From assembly GCA_037693485.1 (NCBI GenBank), contig CM075353.1, positions 5,962,001 through 6,026,000 of the forward strand: 64,000 bases of DNA, given 5' to 3'. The notes below the pieces were generated by a model. It ran no database searches. It was not told the DNA's origin and saw nothing but the letters and a program-made list of their open reading frames with translations. Shown piece by piece: positions 10,761 to 23,372 of the stretch. The position numbers and the translations under genes were made by a program. This DNA is from Kitagawia praeruptora (lineage: Eukaryota > Streptophyta > Magnoliopsida > Apiales > Apiaceae). Positions within the stretch are counted from its first letter, which is position 1; the number at the start of each line of letters is the position of its first letter.

Positions 10761-13628
10761 ACTACTCTGCCGCTGGAATCCCTCCGGGTTTCCACGGCTA
10801 TCTATATATCACAAAATACTGACTCCCGGTCTTATATTTAAAGAATGAATATCATACGCCCTTCACTAAGGGTCTTAGCAAAACAATCTTGCTTATAACT
10901 GATAATTCATATCTAGTCTATAAGCCAATATCAATTCAGGGAACAAGCATATCAATAGACTTGAAAGTAGGCATGCATGTTATGGCATAGGTATACAACA
11001 ATCATTATATATATTATCACAACAACAGTTCCAAGTATTGGAAACTTGCCTGGTAATCCTGTAGGGGTAGTGTGTCTCGTGTCGATCCAGTGATCTATAA
11101 ATAGTCACAACAACCGAGGTCAATCACTTAACATTTCGAAGCTTAAGTCATGTAAGTTTAGTCCAAAACACACCTCGAACCCACCCTTAATGTCAGATTT
11201 TTCGTATATCTTACTTAATCAATTATAACCTCGTTCTTTGCACCAATATGTGGTCTTGATAATTCTTAACAAGTTTCGTGTTTTAGTCGACTCGAAACTC
11301 CCTTTTTAACTTAGCCAAAAAGGGTGGCCAAATTAGTACCCCTAGGGTTGACTTTTCCGAGAATCACTATTTCGAGACTCGTACTTCAACACTTTTAATA
11401 AATCACTGGAAACGTATTTAATTACGAAACCACTTATAAAATCATCTTTTGTATTTGTAATATTTATCATAAAATTTCCAATTCGAAGCCACGAGTCTAA
11501 ATAGGTGAAATGTATTTTTGAAGTTCAGTCGACTACGGATCTTTACTATTCACACCTCTTTCACTAAAACGTTCATAACTCGGTAACCGTTAACTCAAAT
11601 GACGCACCGTTTTCGCATACATGATCTAGCGAATGTCTAGAAGGTAGCTAACTCAAAATTGGACTTAGATCAGAAGATTAATTTTTACAGATTTCACTAA
11701 AACAGGGCAGGAGCGTTTTGGTGAATAGTGCTACCTCCAAAAAGTGGTTTCTTCGCACTTAACCTCGATTCGAACATTTTTATAAAATCGGAAAACGATC
11801 CATTTTACTTGTGGTTTTCTCTCACGCCTTCCTTATGACCTCTAATATTTAATTACCATGATTCGTCACCGACTTAGTCATGTTAAGGGATTCCAATTTC
11901 AGTTACGAACGTTCGATTACGGTTTCGAACCCCTTTTACGAATTTAATCATAACTCCTAAACCGTAAGTCCATTTCATACGATCTTTATATCAAAACGAA
12001 GCTTATAACATAATCTAGCTTATCATGGAAGAAATCGAAGCTAATCAGTGACTTATACCTACTGTTAAACTCGTGTTCTTAAGGTTAACGAAATTTCGGC
12101 ATTACGACGGCTATAAATCGGATATTTACCCAATTCCAAAACTTCCAATAACCATGGTATCCACTCCAACCAACATATACATGATATATAACCATGAACT
12201 GAGGCCAAGCAATGCCTTTCCGTTCATCTAAACTATTTTTAACATTTACTAAAACCAAATCATAATCATGCTTATAATCATGCCTATAACCATGTTAACA
12301 CCATAACTACTTAAATCCATCAAGAACAAACATATTCTTAAAGTAAGGGCTAGGGTTTTGAAAAGTTATACCTTCCATGGAGTGGGTAAAGACCTTGATA
12401 AACCTTGTATAGTCCTTGTACATCCTTAGCCAAGCTTAGATCATCCAAGAAATCAAGATCAAAGAGTTTTGTTCTTGAAAATCACTATTCACCCTCATCT
12501 TCAAGGATTTATTTGAAAATGGAAACAAAGGAGATTGAAGCTAGGATTTTTAGGAGATTACTTTTATGAAATATAGGACTCACAATAAAAGTTTCAAGAT
12601 CAAATGATGGTTGCAAGCTTGATTTTGGTTTTGAAATTAAAGAAGAAGCCGAATGCTTCTTTTTGAGAGAAATGAAGTTGGTTGCTTTGTTTGCTTGGCT
12701 AATCTCTTGTTCTCATCTTGCATTATTGAGATATTATCTCATAAAGTAGCTTTATTAAAGCTATTATGTCATGGATGATGAATTTTTGATGGCCATGTGT
12801 CTTGTTTTTGTGGTTGGATGAGAAAAGGATGCTAAGTACTAGTTAGCTTCTTAATCTTGCTAGTTGCTCATGTAACTAATTGGTTTCTAGATATTTATCA
12901 CTTGCACATGCATGCACCTTGCTTCCACTGCTTGATTCTTTGTCCGTTTATTGCTTAATTCATTGATCGTTCGAGGGAATAACTCATTCGTTTCTAGTTA
13001 GGGTTTTACCGAAAACCTTCTTAATAATTATAATACCATTCTCCATCTTTCTTAATATTTCTCGAATTTCAATCCTTAAATATTAAATATTAAATACTTA
13101 ATCTATCAGTGTCTAGGGAAAATCTCGGAGAAAATGAAAGTGCTGTTTTTCAGAATCCGACAGTCTTTACATACACTTATTTTCCCCTCAGATCACTAAT
13201 ACGAACTCAGAAATTCATTCCGGGTACTTCTATATAGTGTCGTCTCATAATATTCTTATTTCCATAAAAAATACTATTCATCACTTATTCTCTTTTTAGT
13301 CCTGGTACTTGGAAAATATCTTTGTGCTTCCTCGAGCGTTTCTTAACTCTTTCATGGAACCTCCGTACTTGCAACCGATATCGATCTGGATGACATGAGG
13401 GTATTTATTTCTCTCTAGGGAATCTTATCTTAACTTTCTAGGAGATAGATTATTCTAATCTAAGTTATCACCCAATAGCATTCTTCACGACATACAACCT
13501 TGGAATCTATATCCTTTCATTATTCATTCCTTAAAACCAGTATTACCTTGTAGTTGTAACCATTGTTCACTCTTACATCAATACATAATAAAATTTTTAA
13601 TTCTACCCAAAAATCTAGGTTCTTACAG

Positions 13629-13641
13629 TCTCCCCTCCTTA
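13629..13641 (-). other. Polypurine tract of the giant-LTR element
   Basis: On the minus strand AAGGAGGGGAGAC directly precedes the TGTAAG start of the LTR. It sets the orientation of the element. Confidence 0.75.
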
Positions 13642-16526
13642 ATAGGATTCCGTCCCGGAATCAGGTAGAAGACAATTGGGTACTTGTTGGTTATTTCGCT
13701 TTCTAATTCTCTGGTCGATCCTTACACATTCCAATCTTTCTAAAGCACATCGTACTGGTGTTATAATACACCCTTTATCCGTTCTACCAATTCTTTGATA
13801 CTTTCGCACAACACATCATCCGGTATACGCTCTTGTCCGTTCTTATACTATTAACCTTATTGGTACGTGCAGTGACTTCGGTATCACTAACGTGCTACGA
13901 AGTCCGGAGATAACCTCACTCGAAATTTTGCAATTCCTAAGCGCTTTAATCTTCGCAATCTCGATGTATATATATTTAGGTGGTAAAAAAATTTATCGAG
14001 AGATCACTGTGATCAACGAACATTTGTTATATTGCATAGCTAGTACAGAAGGGGGCCAGCCTTTAGTACTTGACAAGCAATTAAACAATTAATGGCATTC
14101 TACTTAGACTCCTATCATACAGACAGAGAGTCACGTAGTATTACCTCCCCTCCTTAAAGGGTTGTTCTTCTCAATTGAGAAGAAGATAAATAAGGGAGAA
14201 GAAAAGGAACGAATTTCAAAGAATCATATAAGAAAGTTTTCATGATTGTCAAAATATCATACTTAGAATTTACCTCTGAACTATAGAGGTTTATTAGAGA
14301 AGAAAATAATCATATTCGTATTAAATACTACTTTTTCGTAATCTCACATATCACATGTCCTTGCTGCTCTGTTCATCATTCTATGGACCTATACTCTTGC
14401 TTGATATTAGCACCACTTACTTTTTAGAAAATCCTTCAACCTTTCAGGTTAAATCTTGGATTCCTCGCTTGACTTTATTATAACTGACATTTCACGCCAC
14501 GAAACTGGATCTTTCATATTCATAATACTAACACTATCAGGTTGTCATTCCGAGTGCTCGTTAGGAAAAAACCCATTCATCAATCCATTCATAACATTTC
14601 TTGCTTCACATTCCATAATTATTTCCCACTCTTTTCTTTATCAATCACATCCATCTTATCATCTAGTTCACATTCACTTCTGTTATTGAACTCCACCGTC
14701 ATCTTATTAGGGGAACACGTGTTACCTTTATTCAATATACGTGGCACGTTTGTGGTCAAACTTTCCTTTGTTCAACCATCTAGATTTCACTTTCTCATTC
14801 CATGAGTCTCTTTTATTACTCAATCAAACTATTCCATATTTCCTCGGATTTTCCAAACTTAAAAGGAGTCAATTTGTATGTCATTCATGCTCCTAATTCC
14901 AACTTTCCGTTTTGGCCAATACCCTTACCTTGCCAATTCCATACTCTTCTCGCTTCATTACTGGAGCTTCTCATGAGTCTGCCTATCTGACTCTCTTATT
15001 AATTCCCAATTCTATTTCCATCTCTATCAGTCTCTTGTCTTTATTTCTACTATAATCATTTTATGAACCATCATAACCTAATTCTTCATTTCAAATATCC
15101 CATCGTTCCAGAAATTACACCATCCGAAATAAACCTGGATGATTTCTCTAACTTAGATTCAATTCGACATTTCCACAGTCGTTACCACCTAATTTCTCAG
15201 AAGGATCACCATCGCTTATCGTTTACGCAGTGATTGAATAACTAAACGTACGGGTTTCATAATTGTCAATTCAAGATCCTCTAGGAAAACAAAATAATCA
15301 CTATTCCCTATCCATAGGGAATGCTTCCTGAACTTGACGTAGATATTACATGAAGCAGATAAAATTGCAAAAGAGCTTCCAGCATGGCAGCTGAAACAAG
15401 CTGGTGAGATTATTAATCATATATCTCCGGTAGAAGACTAAAAGCTTAGCGGTTTGATTAATCGCTTGCCAACCTCATAATTCTCTATCTTGTTTGCACA
15501 GAAATACACCAACATAAACTTGCTTGTCATTCATCATCATGCCATTTAGCTTATCAGTATTTGTACCATCTCTGTCTAGGGTCATCTCCTACCAATTCCT
15601 TGTTACTTAACTTCCCCCCCACATTTCCAAAGGAAAGGCGAGTCTCTTGGGGAATTTGGTCTGGCCTGTCGTTGAGCCTCATAATGTCGGTAATGTGCTA
15701 CTGGCAACATCAGGAATCGAATCTTTACTTAAACTATTCTTATAGTTGATCATGGCAAAATCATTAGACGGAATGTAATTTCCTCTACCACATTATGACC
15801 ATCAAGGTCCTTACATTATCATTCTATTTCTTTGGTATGAGCATATATACTTACTCCCCTATACTTAAAGTGTCGGCCACCTCGTTGGCCTTTCCTGATT
15901 GTAATAATTTATTGAGATCAATGCTTTCTGGATCTATTCCAACTCAGGGTGGAAGCATTCTCCCTTAAATTCTGCTGAATGAGAGAAAGCATCTATCAGT
16001 CTTTTCCAAAAGTCATTGCTTCCACCTTTCTAGTGTGAACTTTACTATCGGTACTCCCAATCATACCTAGGATATTTCCTTACTTAAATCCCTTCTTGTT
16101 TTAGGATAATCTCAACCTTATTGGTTCAATCCATACTTTTTCATGATTTCACCATGCTTCCTCTGGCCTTATTGTTACTATGTCATACATTCCTTACCAA
16201 ACTTCCCTTTTGAAGTTCAGAATATTACCTCTTCCCTTGTAAGGTTTCTTAGGCCATCCTCATCATTCTTCCTGTATCTCCTGGTTACAGGGTATATCAA
16301 ACATCATTAATCAATTTGATAACAATTCTGTCTATGTACTTTTAGAGACTCCTTTCCACAAATCCTTACAGGTTATTGATACCTTGGTCGATTCAACTTA
16401 TATCGTCTGATTTCACAATGTCTATATTAGGGGTAATGCTATCCTTTGTGCATCCCCCAGGGTTCGTATTAATCTATGGACATTCTATCCTCAATTCCAT
16501 TTTCAAGGAATACTTACATCCTGTAC
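13642..16526 (-). pseudogene. Degraded 3' half of the giant-LTR element's internal region
   Basis: No frame longer than about 100 codons survives on the coding (minus) strand. Near 15865-15900 the minus strand reads GKANEVADTLS, matching the KAN-x-VADALSR motif that ends gypsy RNase H domains. The stretch down to the polypurine tract should correspond to integrase, but stops and indels prevent a reliable match. The plus-strand frames here are chance. The last five bases (16522-16526, TGTAC) are the left TSD of the nested Athila. Confidence 0.55.
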
Positions 16527-17799
16527 TGATAGAGTATATTTTTATATATATTTTAGATGATTTTATTCTCATATTTATTGTGTTTTGCATTGATTTGGAT
16601 TTTTATTTAATAGATTTTATTGTTTTATTGTAGGAAATAAAGAATTCATGACTTGGAAGGATTTGGAGCAAAAAGAGCTATTTTGGAGATAAAATAGGAG
16701 AAAATTCGTAATATTGGGCTATACGGGCTGCCTGCACTGTTTGGGCCATATCTTGAGTTCCAGAAGTCAGAATTTGACGATCTTACTGTCCACGCGAAGC
16801 TTGTGGAATTATCTTTAATTCAGAGGTGGTCCAATAAGCAAAATCCAACTGGAAGAGCCCAGAAACAGAGGAGCAAAATTAGTGACGAATTTTACAAGAA
16901 AATCCTATTCAATTATGGATATCTTTTTGTAAATTGATTAGGATATTAAAAATACTTTTATTAGAAGATAGAGATCAGATTTTATTGGGAGGTTATATTA
17001 TAAAAACGTGGGAATAGAGAGAGAGGGGAGGAGATACGTATTTTTACTTTTTGACATAAGCTAGGGTTTTGGTTTTCTCTCTTCATCTCTTCCTTTGTAA
17101 GCACTTGGTTTAATTTGGATCTTCATTGTTCTTCGTTAATACAAAGTTTGAGGTATTCTTTATTCTCTTGTTTTATTATTATATGTTTTACATGGCTTCT
17201 TTCATTATTCTTATTGCTTTTACTTCTACCATGAGTGAGTAGTTTAATTCTAGGGTATTAAGGGGAGCCATGTTTGCACCATGATTTGGGCTTAATTTGA
17301 TTAGTATATTGATGGGTAAAGAGTAATTCTGATTGATATGTTATAATTCTTAATTTGTGTAATTGCGCAATATCACAGATTAATTGATTGCAATAGGAGT
17401 AATAGATCGAGAGATTTTACTACCAGAGGCTTACATACAATTAGCAGAATTGAAGGTGAGTGTGAGAACATCATTAGATATTCTGAGAGCGTTAATGCTT
17501 GAGAAAGATTAACCATTGCTTTAATTACTTAATCCCATTGAAAAGCTATACTTTTGTGATTTGTTTGGTGTAAGCATGGTGAACCTGAATTGCCCTAGAT
17601 CCTTTAATTAATTGATTTAAAACTTTGTTAAATTTGCTTTAGTAGTTAATAAAATTCCAAAACAATCGTTGTGACTAGAAACAATTGATAGCAATTGAAT
17701 TGAAACTGAAACTGTCTCCTTGAGGATTCGACCCGTATTTGCTAGTATCTACTACAATTGATACCGTGCGCTTGCGGTTAGGTATAATTTAACACATCA
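16527..17799 (+). repeat. 5' LTR of the Athila element
   Basis: It starts TGATAGAGTA, ends TTTAACACATCA, and is 1273 bp long. It is followed after six bases by the PBS. It matches the 3' LTR at 26196-27468 almost base for base. Confidence 0.95.
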
Positions 17800-17805
17800 T
17801 GTTTT

Positions 17806-17823
17806 TGGCGCCGCTGCCGGGGA
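17806..17823 (+). other. Primer-binding site of the Athila element
   Basis: TGGCGCCGCTGCCGGGGA lies just inside the 5' LTR. The TGGCGCCGTTGCCGGGGA type is the usual Athila PBS, complementary to the 3' end of a tRNA (tRNA-Asp in published Athila elements). Confidence 0.85.
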
Positions 17824-17936
17824 GACGCCTAGTTTCTATAATTTTAGTTTGATTGTTTTATATTGTTTCTCTTGTCTCTTTGGAACTTTTGTTCCAACTG
17901 AGACCGATCTTACTGCTTTTCCTTGTTTAGTTGTTG

Positions 17937-18089
17937 ATGCCCAAGACCAGGTCTCAAACGAAAGAAGATCAAGCGAAAAAGGATACAACTCCTCTTAGTC
18001 AACAAAGGAAAGAGAAGCAGCAAAGGATATCTGAACCAAAGATTGAGATGGCGGACCTTCCTCCCAAATCTTTGAAGAATTACTCATAA
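17937..18089 (+). CDS. Short 5' gag frame (50 aa) ended by a premature TAA
   Basis: ATG at 17937 opens a basic, glutamine- and lysine-rich 50-residue frame (MPKTRSQTKEDQAKKD...) ending PKSLKNYS and TAA at 18087-18089. It is in phase with the large gag-pol frame, whose first ATG is 18123. Codons between the stop and 18123 continue sensible gag sequence (PSPSGVPTGLA). The stop is therefore most simply a nonsense mutation near the gag N-terminus. Alternatives are readthrough or re-initiation at 18123. This copy would make only a 50-residue peptide from the first ATG. Confidence 0.7.
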   Translation: MPKTRSQTKEDQAKKDTTPLSQQRKEKQQRISEPKIEMADLPPKSLKNYS

Positions 18090-18122
18090 CCCTCTCCGAG
18101 TGGGGTACCTACTGGCCTTGCT

Positions 18123-21100
18123 ATGCCAGCGATTCAAGCAGCAAATTTCGAGATCAAGCCTGCTTTGGTTACTATGATCCAACAGAATCAATTTGCTGGA
18201 CTTGCCTCTGAAGACCCTACACTTCATCTGCAACGGTTTCAACAGCTCTGTTCTACAATTAAACATCAGGGAGTCACTCCAGACCAGTTGAAAGTCATGT
18301 TGTTCGGTTTCTCTCTTCGTGATAAAGCTCAAAAGTGGTTGAACGATATTGAATTGACCAAGTGGGATGAGATTGCTCAAGCCTTCTTAACTGAGTTCTT
18401 TCCTCCTAACAGAACCGACGATTTGATCGACAAGATGATGGGTTTTAAGCAAGATTATGGTGAATCTCTTCGGGATGCTTGGGACAGATTCAAGGATTAT
18501 CAACGTGCATGCCCTCACCATGGTCTTGAGAAGTGGTTTCTTCTTAAACGCTTCTACAATGGTCTTGATCCTGAGACAAAAGGTATGGTTGATAACGCTG
18601 CAGGTGGTGTATTTCTGGATAAGGGAGTTGATGATGCACATGCTTTTCTTTCAAATTTGGCTGCCAATCACTTCAGTAATCCGAGAGCAACTAAGAAAGG
18701 GGGTAAACTTGAAGTGGATGCATATTCTTTATTGTCGTCTCAACTCGCTGCATTGACTCAAGAGATTCACTCATTGAAGACATCTCAGCCCTCTACTCAA
18801 CCTATGAGCATCAACGCATTGTCATCCATGGCTCCTATGAATAATCCCGTTTGTGAAGTCTGTGGCATCCAAGGCCACTATGGTAATGATTGCCAATACA
18901 ATGCTCAAAATTCACAACATTTTCAGATGGAGCAAGCAAATGTTTTCCAACAGAGGCAGCAGTACAATCCATACTCCAACACTTACAATCCTGGTTGGAA
19001 AGATCATCCGAACTTCTCATATAGGAACAATAATGTTCAGAATTCAAATGTTCCTAATCAGCAGCAGTATCAGCAATCGTACCAGCCTCCTCCACAGCAG
19101 CAGTATAGGCCTCCTCAAGGACCTATGAATCCCCCTGGATTCCAAAGGCCTCCTCCGAATTATGCTCCTCAAGCGAATCAAGCTGCACAGGCTGATAATC
19201 AAGGTGACATGATGAAGATATTGTTACAAATGCAAAAGAGTATGGATGATACCAACAGAAAGATGAACCAGATGGAGATTCATAACAAGATGTTGGAAAC
19301 TCAGATTGCTCAAATGGCTAGTTCTTCATCTACAAGGCAACAAGGCTCTCTACCAGCACAATCAACTCAGCCAAAGGAAAATGTGAATGACATTGCTCTT
19401 AGGAGTGGTCGTACATATGATGCTCCTCCAATGCCTACTGACGATGTTCCTACTGAGAAAGAAGAAGAAAATTCTAAGGAAGACAAGGTAGAGAAAGTTG
19501 TTGAAGATGCAAGTGAAGATGGAACTGAGGAAAGCAAGAAAAAGGACAAAGAGAAGACTGCAGTTACTCCTCCACCATTTGTGCCAAAGCTCCCATTCCC
19601 TAGCAGGATGAACAGAACTAAGGTGGACCAGCAGTTTGGTAAGTTCATGACACTTGTCAAGAATCTTGAGGTAACAGTTCCTTTCACTGATTTAATTTCT
19701 CAAGTTCCATCATATGCAAAGTTTCTTAAGGATATTCTCACTAAGAAAAGGTCTTTTGGTGAGGTAGAGACAGTAGCTTTTACTGAAGAGTGTAGTGCTA
19801 TTTTACAAAATAAGTCTCCACCTAAGCTTAAAGATCTTGGTAGTTTTTCGATCCCGTGTCATTTAGGTGCATTGTTCATTGATAAAGCTTTATGTGATTT
19901 AGGCGCTAGCGTCTCAGTCATGCCTCTCTCGGTTTTTCAAAAACTAAATATGGGAGAATTAAAATGTACACAAATGACTTTGCAAATGGTAGACCGTTCG
20001 ATAAAATATCCCCTTGGAATTTTAGAGGATGTGCATGTTAGGGTTGGAAAATTCTATATTCCTGTAGACTTTGTAGTTCTAGATATGGAAGAGGATAGCC
20101 AGATACCTATTATTTTAGGTAGACCATTTCTCTGTACTGCAGGTGCTGTAATTGATGTTAAAAGTGGGACTCTCACATTGAGTGTTGGTGATGATAAAAT
20201 TACTTTTACTCTAACCTCTGCTCTTAAATCCCCTTTGCTTGAGAATACTTGCTGCAGGATTGATGTTATAGATGAAATTGTCCAAGATGAGACACCTCAG
20301 ATTCTACTGAATGATGCATTGGAAGCAGTGCTCATGCTTGAAGCTTCAGAAGGAGAAGGACATGCTGAAGTCGATTCATTGATTCTTGAGTTGGATGGTG
20401 CGGCTGATCCGAATTGTGAGGTAACCAACACTGTCACTTCTTGTGGTGAACCTCAGGTAAACAAGTTAGAGTTAAAGTCTTTGCCATCTAATCTTAAATA
20501 TGTGTTTCTTGATGATGAAAAGACTTTTCCTGTGATTGTTAGCTCTAGTCTTGATGATAGCCAGGTTTTTAAGCTTCTTACTATTTTGCGTGCACATAGA
20601 AAAGCTATTGGGTATAGTATTGATGATCTTACAGGGATTAGCCCAGACTTTTGCATGCATAGAATTCACTTAGATGATGACCATAAGCCTTGCATACAGG
20701 GACAACGTCGCTTGAACCCTAACATGCAAGAGGTTGTTAAAAAAGAAGTTTTGAAATTGTTAGATGCGGGCATCATTTACCCAATTTCTGATTCTAAATG
20801 GGTAAGCCCAGTTCAGGTAGTCCCTAAGAAAGGAGGAACAACGGTAATTAAGAATGATAAAGATGAATTAATTCCCACTCGAATTGTCACTGGTTGGCGA
20901 ATGTGCATTGATTACCGTAAGTTAAACACTGCTACTAGAAAAGACCATTACCCTCTCCCTTTCATTGATCAGATGTTAGAAAGACTTGCTAAGCATAAGT
21001 ACTTTTGCTATTTAGATGGATATTCAGGGTTCTTTCAGATCCCTATACATCCTGATGACCAAGAAAAGACTACATTTACTTGCCCATATGGTACCTTTGC

Positions 21101-23372
21101 ATATCGTAGAGTGCTTTTTGGTTTGTGCAATGCCCCTGCTACTTTTCAGCGTTGCATGACTGCCATATTTTCTGATTTCATAGAGTCTATCATGGAAGTA
21201 TTTATGGATGATTTCAGTGTTTATGGGTCTGATTTTGATGTATGTCTGCATAATCTTTCTAAAGTGCTTAAACGTTGTGAAGAGGTGAATTTGGTTTTGA
21301 ATTGGGAAAAGTGCCACTTCATGGTCAATGAAGGAGTGGTACTTGGTCATTTGATTTCTGAACGTGGCATCCAGGTTGACAAAGCAAAAATTGAGGTGAT
21401 TGAGAAACTTCCTCCTCCTGTTAATGTCAAGGGAGTGAGGAGTTTCCTTGGTCATGCGGGTTTTTATCGTCGTTTTATAAAAGATTTTTCAAAAATTGCA
21501 AAACCCCTCACTCAATTGTTGCTTAAGGATGCAACCTTTGTGTTTACTGACGCTTGTTTGGAGTCTTTTAACAGGATTAAGGAAGCCTTGATAAGTGCAC
21601 CAATCATTCAATCTCCAGATTGGAATCTTCCATTTGAAATCATGTGTGATGCAAGTGATTATGCAGTTGGAGCAGTTCTCGGTCAAAGGAAAGACAAGGT
21701 ATTGCACGCCATCTACTATGCAAGTAAAACCTTGGATGAAGCTCAAGTTAATTATGCTACGACTGAGAAAGAACTTCTAGCTGTGGTCTACGCTCTTGAC
21801 AAATTCCGAGCATATCTCATTGGCTCCAAAGTCATTGTTCACACTGATCATTCAGCACTTAAATATCTGTTGGCGAAGAAAGAAGCAAAGCCAAGGCTTA
21901 TTCGTTGGATTCTGTTACTCCAAGAATTTGACTTGGAAATCAAATACAAGAAGGGTGCTGAGAATGTAGTTGCGGATCATCTCTCACGGTTGCGTTTCAA
22001 ATCTGATATTGCGTCAAGTACTCTTATTGACGATTCTTTTCCAGATGATCACTTGTTTTCGGTTGGTACTCAAACTCCATGGTATGCAGATTTTGCAAAT
22101 TTCTGTGTTAGTGGATCTCACCCTCCAGAATTGACTTATCAGCAAAGAAAGAGGTTTTATCATGATGCTAAACAATATTTTTGGGATGACCCTTTCTTGT
22201 ATCGCAAGTGTGCTGATGGAATTTTTCGTAGATGTGTCCCTGAGTTCGAAGTACATGACATTCTCAAGCATTGTCATTCTCTCGCATGTGGAGGCCACCA
22301 TGGTCCTTCCAAGACTGCTGCTAAGGTACTTCAATCCGGGTTCTTTTGGCCTTCTTTATTTAAGGATGCTCGTGCTTTCTGTTTGGCGTGTGATGCATGT
22401 CAAAGGACGGGTAATATTTCTAAACGCCATGAGATGCCTCAAACTGGAATTCTTGAAGTCGAGATATTTGATGTATGGGGTGTTGATTTTATGGGACCTT
22501 TCCCGAGTTCTTGTGGAATGAGATACATCTTAGTTGCTGTCGATTATGTGTCCAAGTGGGTTGAAGCAGTTGGATCAGTAACCAATGATTCCAAGGTGGT
22601 TATGAAGCTTTTCAAGAATATTATCTTCCCTCGTTTTGGAGTTCCAAGGACAGTGATAAGTGATGGTGGTTCTCATTTTCGCCATCGACAGTTCGAAACT
22701 TTGTTGAAGAAATATGGCGTTACTCACAAGGTTGCTCTTGCATATCACCCTCAAACAAGCGGCCAAGTGGAGGTTTCTAATCGCCAAATTAAGAACATTT
22801 TGGAGAAGATGGTGGCAAAGTCAAGGAAAGATTGGTACTTGAAGTTAGATGATGCTTTGTGGGCTTATCGGACGGCATACAAAACATCTATAGGAACCAC
22901 TCCTTATCGGTTGATCTATGGTAAAGCATGTCACTTGCCAGTGGAGTTGGAGCATCGCGCTTTTTGGGCTATCAAAGAACTCAACATGGATTTGAAGGCT
23001 GCGGGGCAAGCGAGACTTCTTCAACTTAATGAGTTAGATGAGCTTCGTTTTGATGCTTATGACAACTCTCGGCTTTACAAGGAGAGAACGAAGAAGATGC
23101 ATGATAAGATGATTCAGAGGAGAGATTTTCAGGTTGGTGACAAGGTGTTGTTGTTCAATTCCAGACTTCGACTTTTTCCAGGGAAGCTAAAATCAAGATG
23201 GTCCGGACCTTTTACTGTCACCGATGTCAAATTTTATGGTGCTATTGAAGTTATGGGACGAGATGGAACAAAATTTAAGGTCAATGGTCAACGCCTTAAA
23301 TTATATGTGGATGGTGCATTCGTAGGAGAGATGGAAGTGATTTATCTCGACAATCCCTCAACGGAGATCTGA
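18123..23372 (+). CDS. gag-pol: Athila-type gag-pol polyprotein (1749 aa)
   Basis: One frame encodes the capsid and all replication enzymes. Residues 1-200 are the gag core. A CX2CX4HX4C zinc knuckle (CEVCGIQGHYGNDC) is at 244-257, then a Q/P-rich linker. The protease motif DLGAS starts at D592. Reverse transcriptase has FMDD at about 1027-1030. RNase H starts with DASDYAVGAVLG at D1176 and ends ENVVADHLSR. Integrase has an HHCC zinc site (H1378 to C1426) and a DD35E triad at D1455, D1514 and E1550. No chromodomain follows, which separates it from chromoviruses. Translation from 18123 lacks the N-terminal residues upstream of the premature stop at 18087. No other stop or frameshift interrupts the domains, so the enzymes may be intact. 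Confidence 0.93.
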   Translation: MPAIQAANFEIKPALVTMIQQNQFAGLASEDPTLHLQRFQQLCSTIKHQGVTPDQLKVMLFGFSLRDKAQKWLNDIELTKWDEIAQAFLTEFFPPNRTDDLIDKMMGFKQDYGESLRDAWDRFKDYQRACPHHGLEKWFLLKRFYNGLDPETKGMVDNAAGGVFLDKGVDDAHAFLSNLAANHFSNPRATKKGGKLEVDAYSLLSSQLAALTQEIHSLKTSQPSTQPMSINALSSMAPMNNPVCEVCGIQGHYGNDCQYNAQNSQHFQMEQANVFQQRQQYNPYSNTYNPGWKDHPNFSYRNNNVQNSNVPNQQQYQQSYQPPPQQQYRPPQGPMNPPGFQRPPPNYAPQANQAAQADNQGDMMKILLQMQKSMDDTNRKMNQMEIHNKMLETQIAQMASSSSTRQQGSLPAQSTQPKENVNDIALRSGRTYDAPPMPTDDVPTEKEEENSKEDKVEKVVEDASEDGTEESKKKDKEKTAVTPPPFVPKLPFPSRMNRTKVDQQFGKFMTLVKNLEVTVPFTDLISQVPSYAKFLKDILTKKRSFGEVETVAFTEECSAILQNKSPPKLKDLGSFSIPCHLGALFIDKALCDLGASVSVMPLSVFQKLNMGELKCTQMTLQMVDRSIKYPLGILEDVHVRVGKFYIPVDFVVLDMEEDSQIPIILGRPFLCTAGAVIDVKSGTLTLSVGDDKITFTLTSALKSPLLENTCCRIDVIDEIVQDETPQILLNDALEAVLMLEASEGEGHAEVDSLILELDGAADPNCEVTNTVTSCGEPQVNKLELKSLPSNLKYVFLDDEKTFPVIVSSSLDDSQVFKLLTILRAHRKAIGYSIDDLTGISPDFCMHRIHLDDDHKPCIQGQRRLNPNMQEVVKKEVLKLLDAGIIYPISDSKWVSPVQVVPKKGGTTVIKNDKDELIPTRIVTGWRMCIDYRKLNTATRKDHYPLPFIDQMLERLAKHKYFCYLDGYSGFFQIPIHPDDQEKTTFTCPYGTFAYRRVLFGLCNAPATFQRCMTAIFSDFIESIMEVFMDDFSVYGSDFDVCLHNLSKVLKRCEEVNLVLNWEKCHFMVNEGVVLGHLISERGIQVDKAKIEVIEKLPPPVNVKGVRSFLGHAGFYRRFIKDFSKIAKPLTQLLLKDATFVFTDACLESFNRIKEALISAPIIQSPDWNLPFEIMCDASDYAVGAVLGQRKDKVLHAIYYASKTLDEAQVNYATTEKELLAVVYALDKFRAYLIGSKVIVHTDHSALKYLLAKKEAKPRLIRWILLLQEFDLEIKYKKGAENVVADHLSRLRFKSDIASSTLIDDSFPDDHLFSVGTQTPWYADFANFCVSGSHPPELTYQQRKRFYHDAKQYFWDDPFLYRKCADGIFRRCVPEFEVHDILKHCHSLACGGHHGPSKTAAKVLQSGFFWPSLFKDARAFCLACDACQRTGNISKRHEMPQTGILEVEIFDVWGVDFMGPFPSSCGMRYILVAVDYVSKWVEAVGSVTNDSKVVMKLFKNIIFPRFGVPRTVISDGGSHFRHRQFETLLKKYGVTHKVALAYHPQTSGQVEVSNRQIKNILEKMVAKSRKDWYLKLDDALWAYRTAYKTSIGTTPYRLIYGKACHLPVELEHRAFWAIKELNMDLKAAGQARLLQLNELDELRFDAYDNSRLYKERTKKMHDKMIQRRDFQVGDKVLLFNSRLRLFPGKLKSRWSGPFTVTDVKFYGAIEVMGRDGTKFKVNGQRLKLYVDGAFVGEMEVIYLDNPSTEI

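Larger units (their letters stand above)
8641..13628 (-). repeat. Giant LTR, 3' LTR of the minus-strand element (4988 bp)
   Basis: It is collinear with 30179-35180. By eye I count about 35 single-base differences plus a small insertion in the other copy near 32690. It contains an AT-rich palindromic array (about 10020-10760) and a terminal stem-loop (8642-8681). No convincing gene lies inside. Confidence 0.92.

Noticed and set aside
14456..14990. Chain of overlapping plus-strand frames in the giant-LTR interior
   Set aside because: They lie antisense to the element and are low-complexity S/F/L-rich, with no motif. They are chance frames in AT-rich DNA.
16376..16633. 85-codon plus-strand frame
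   Set aside because: It crosses the Athila TSD and 5' LTR border, so it is a composite of two elements.
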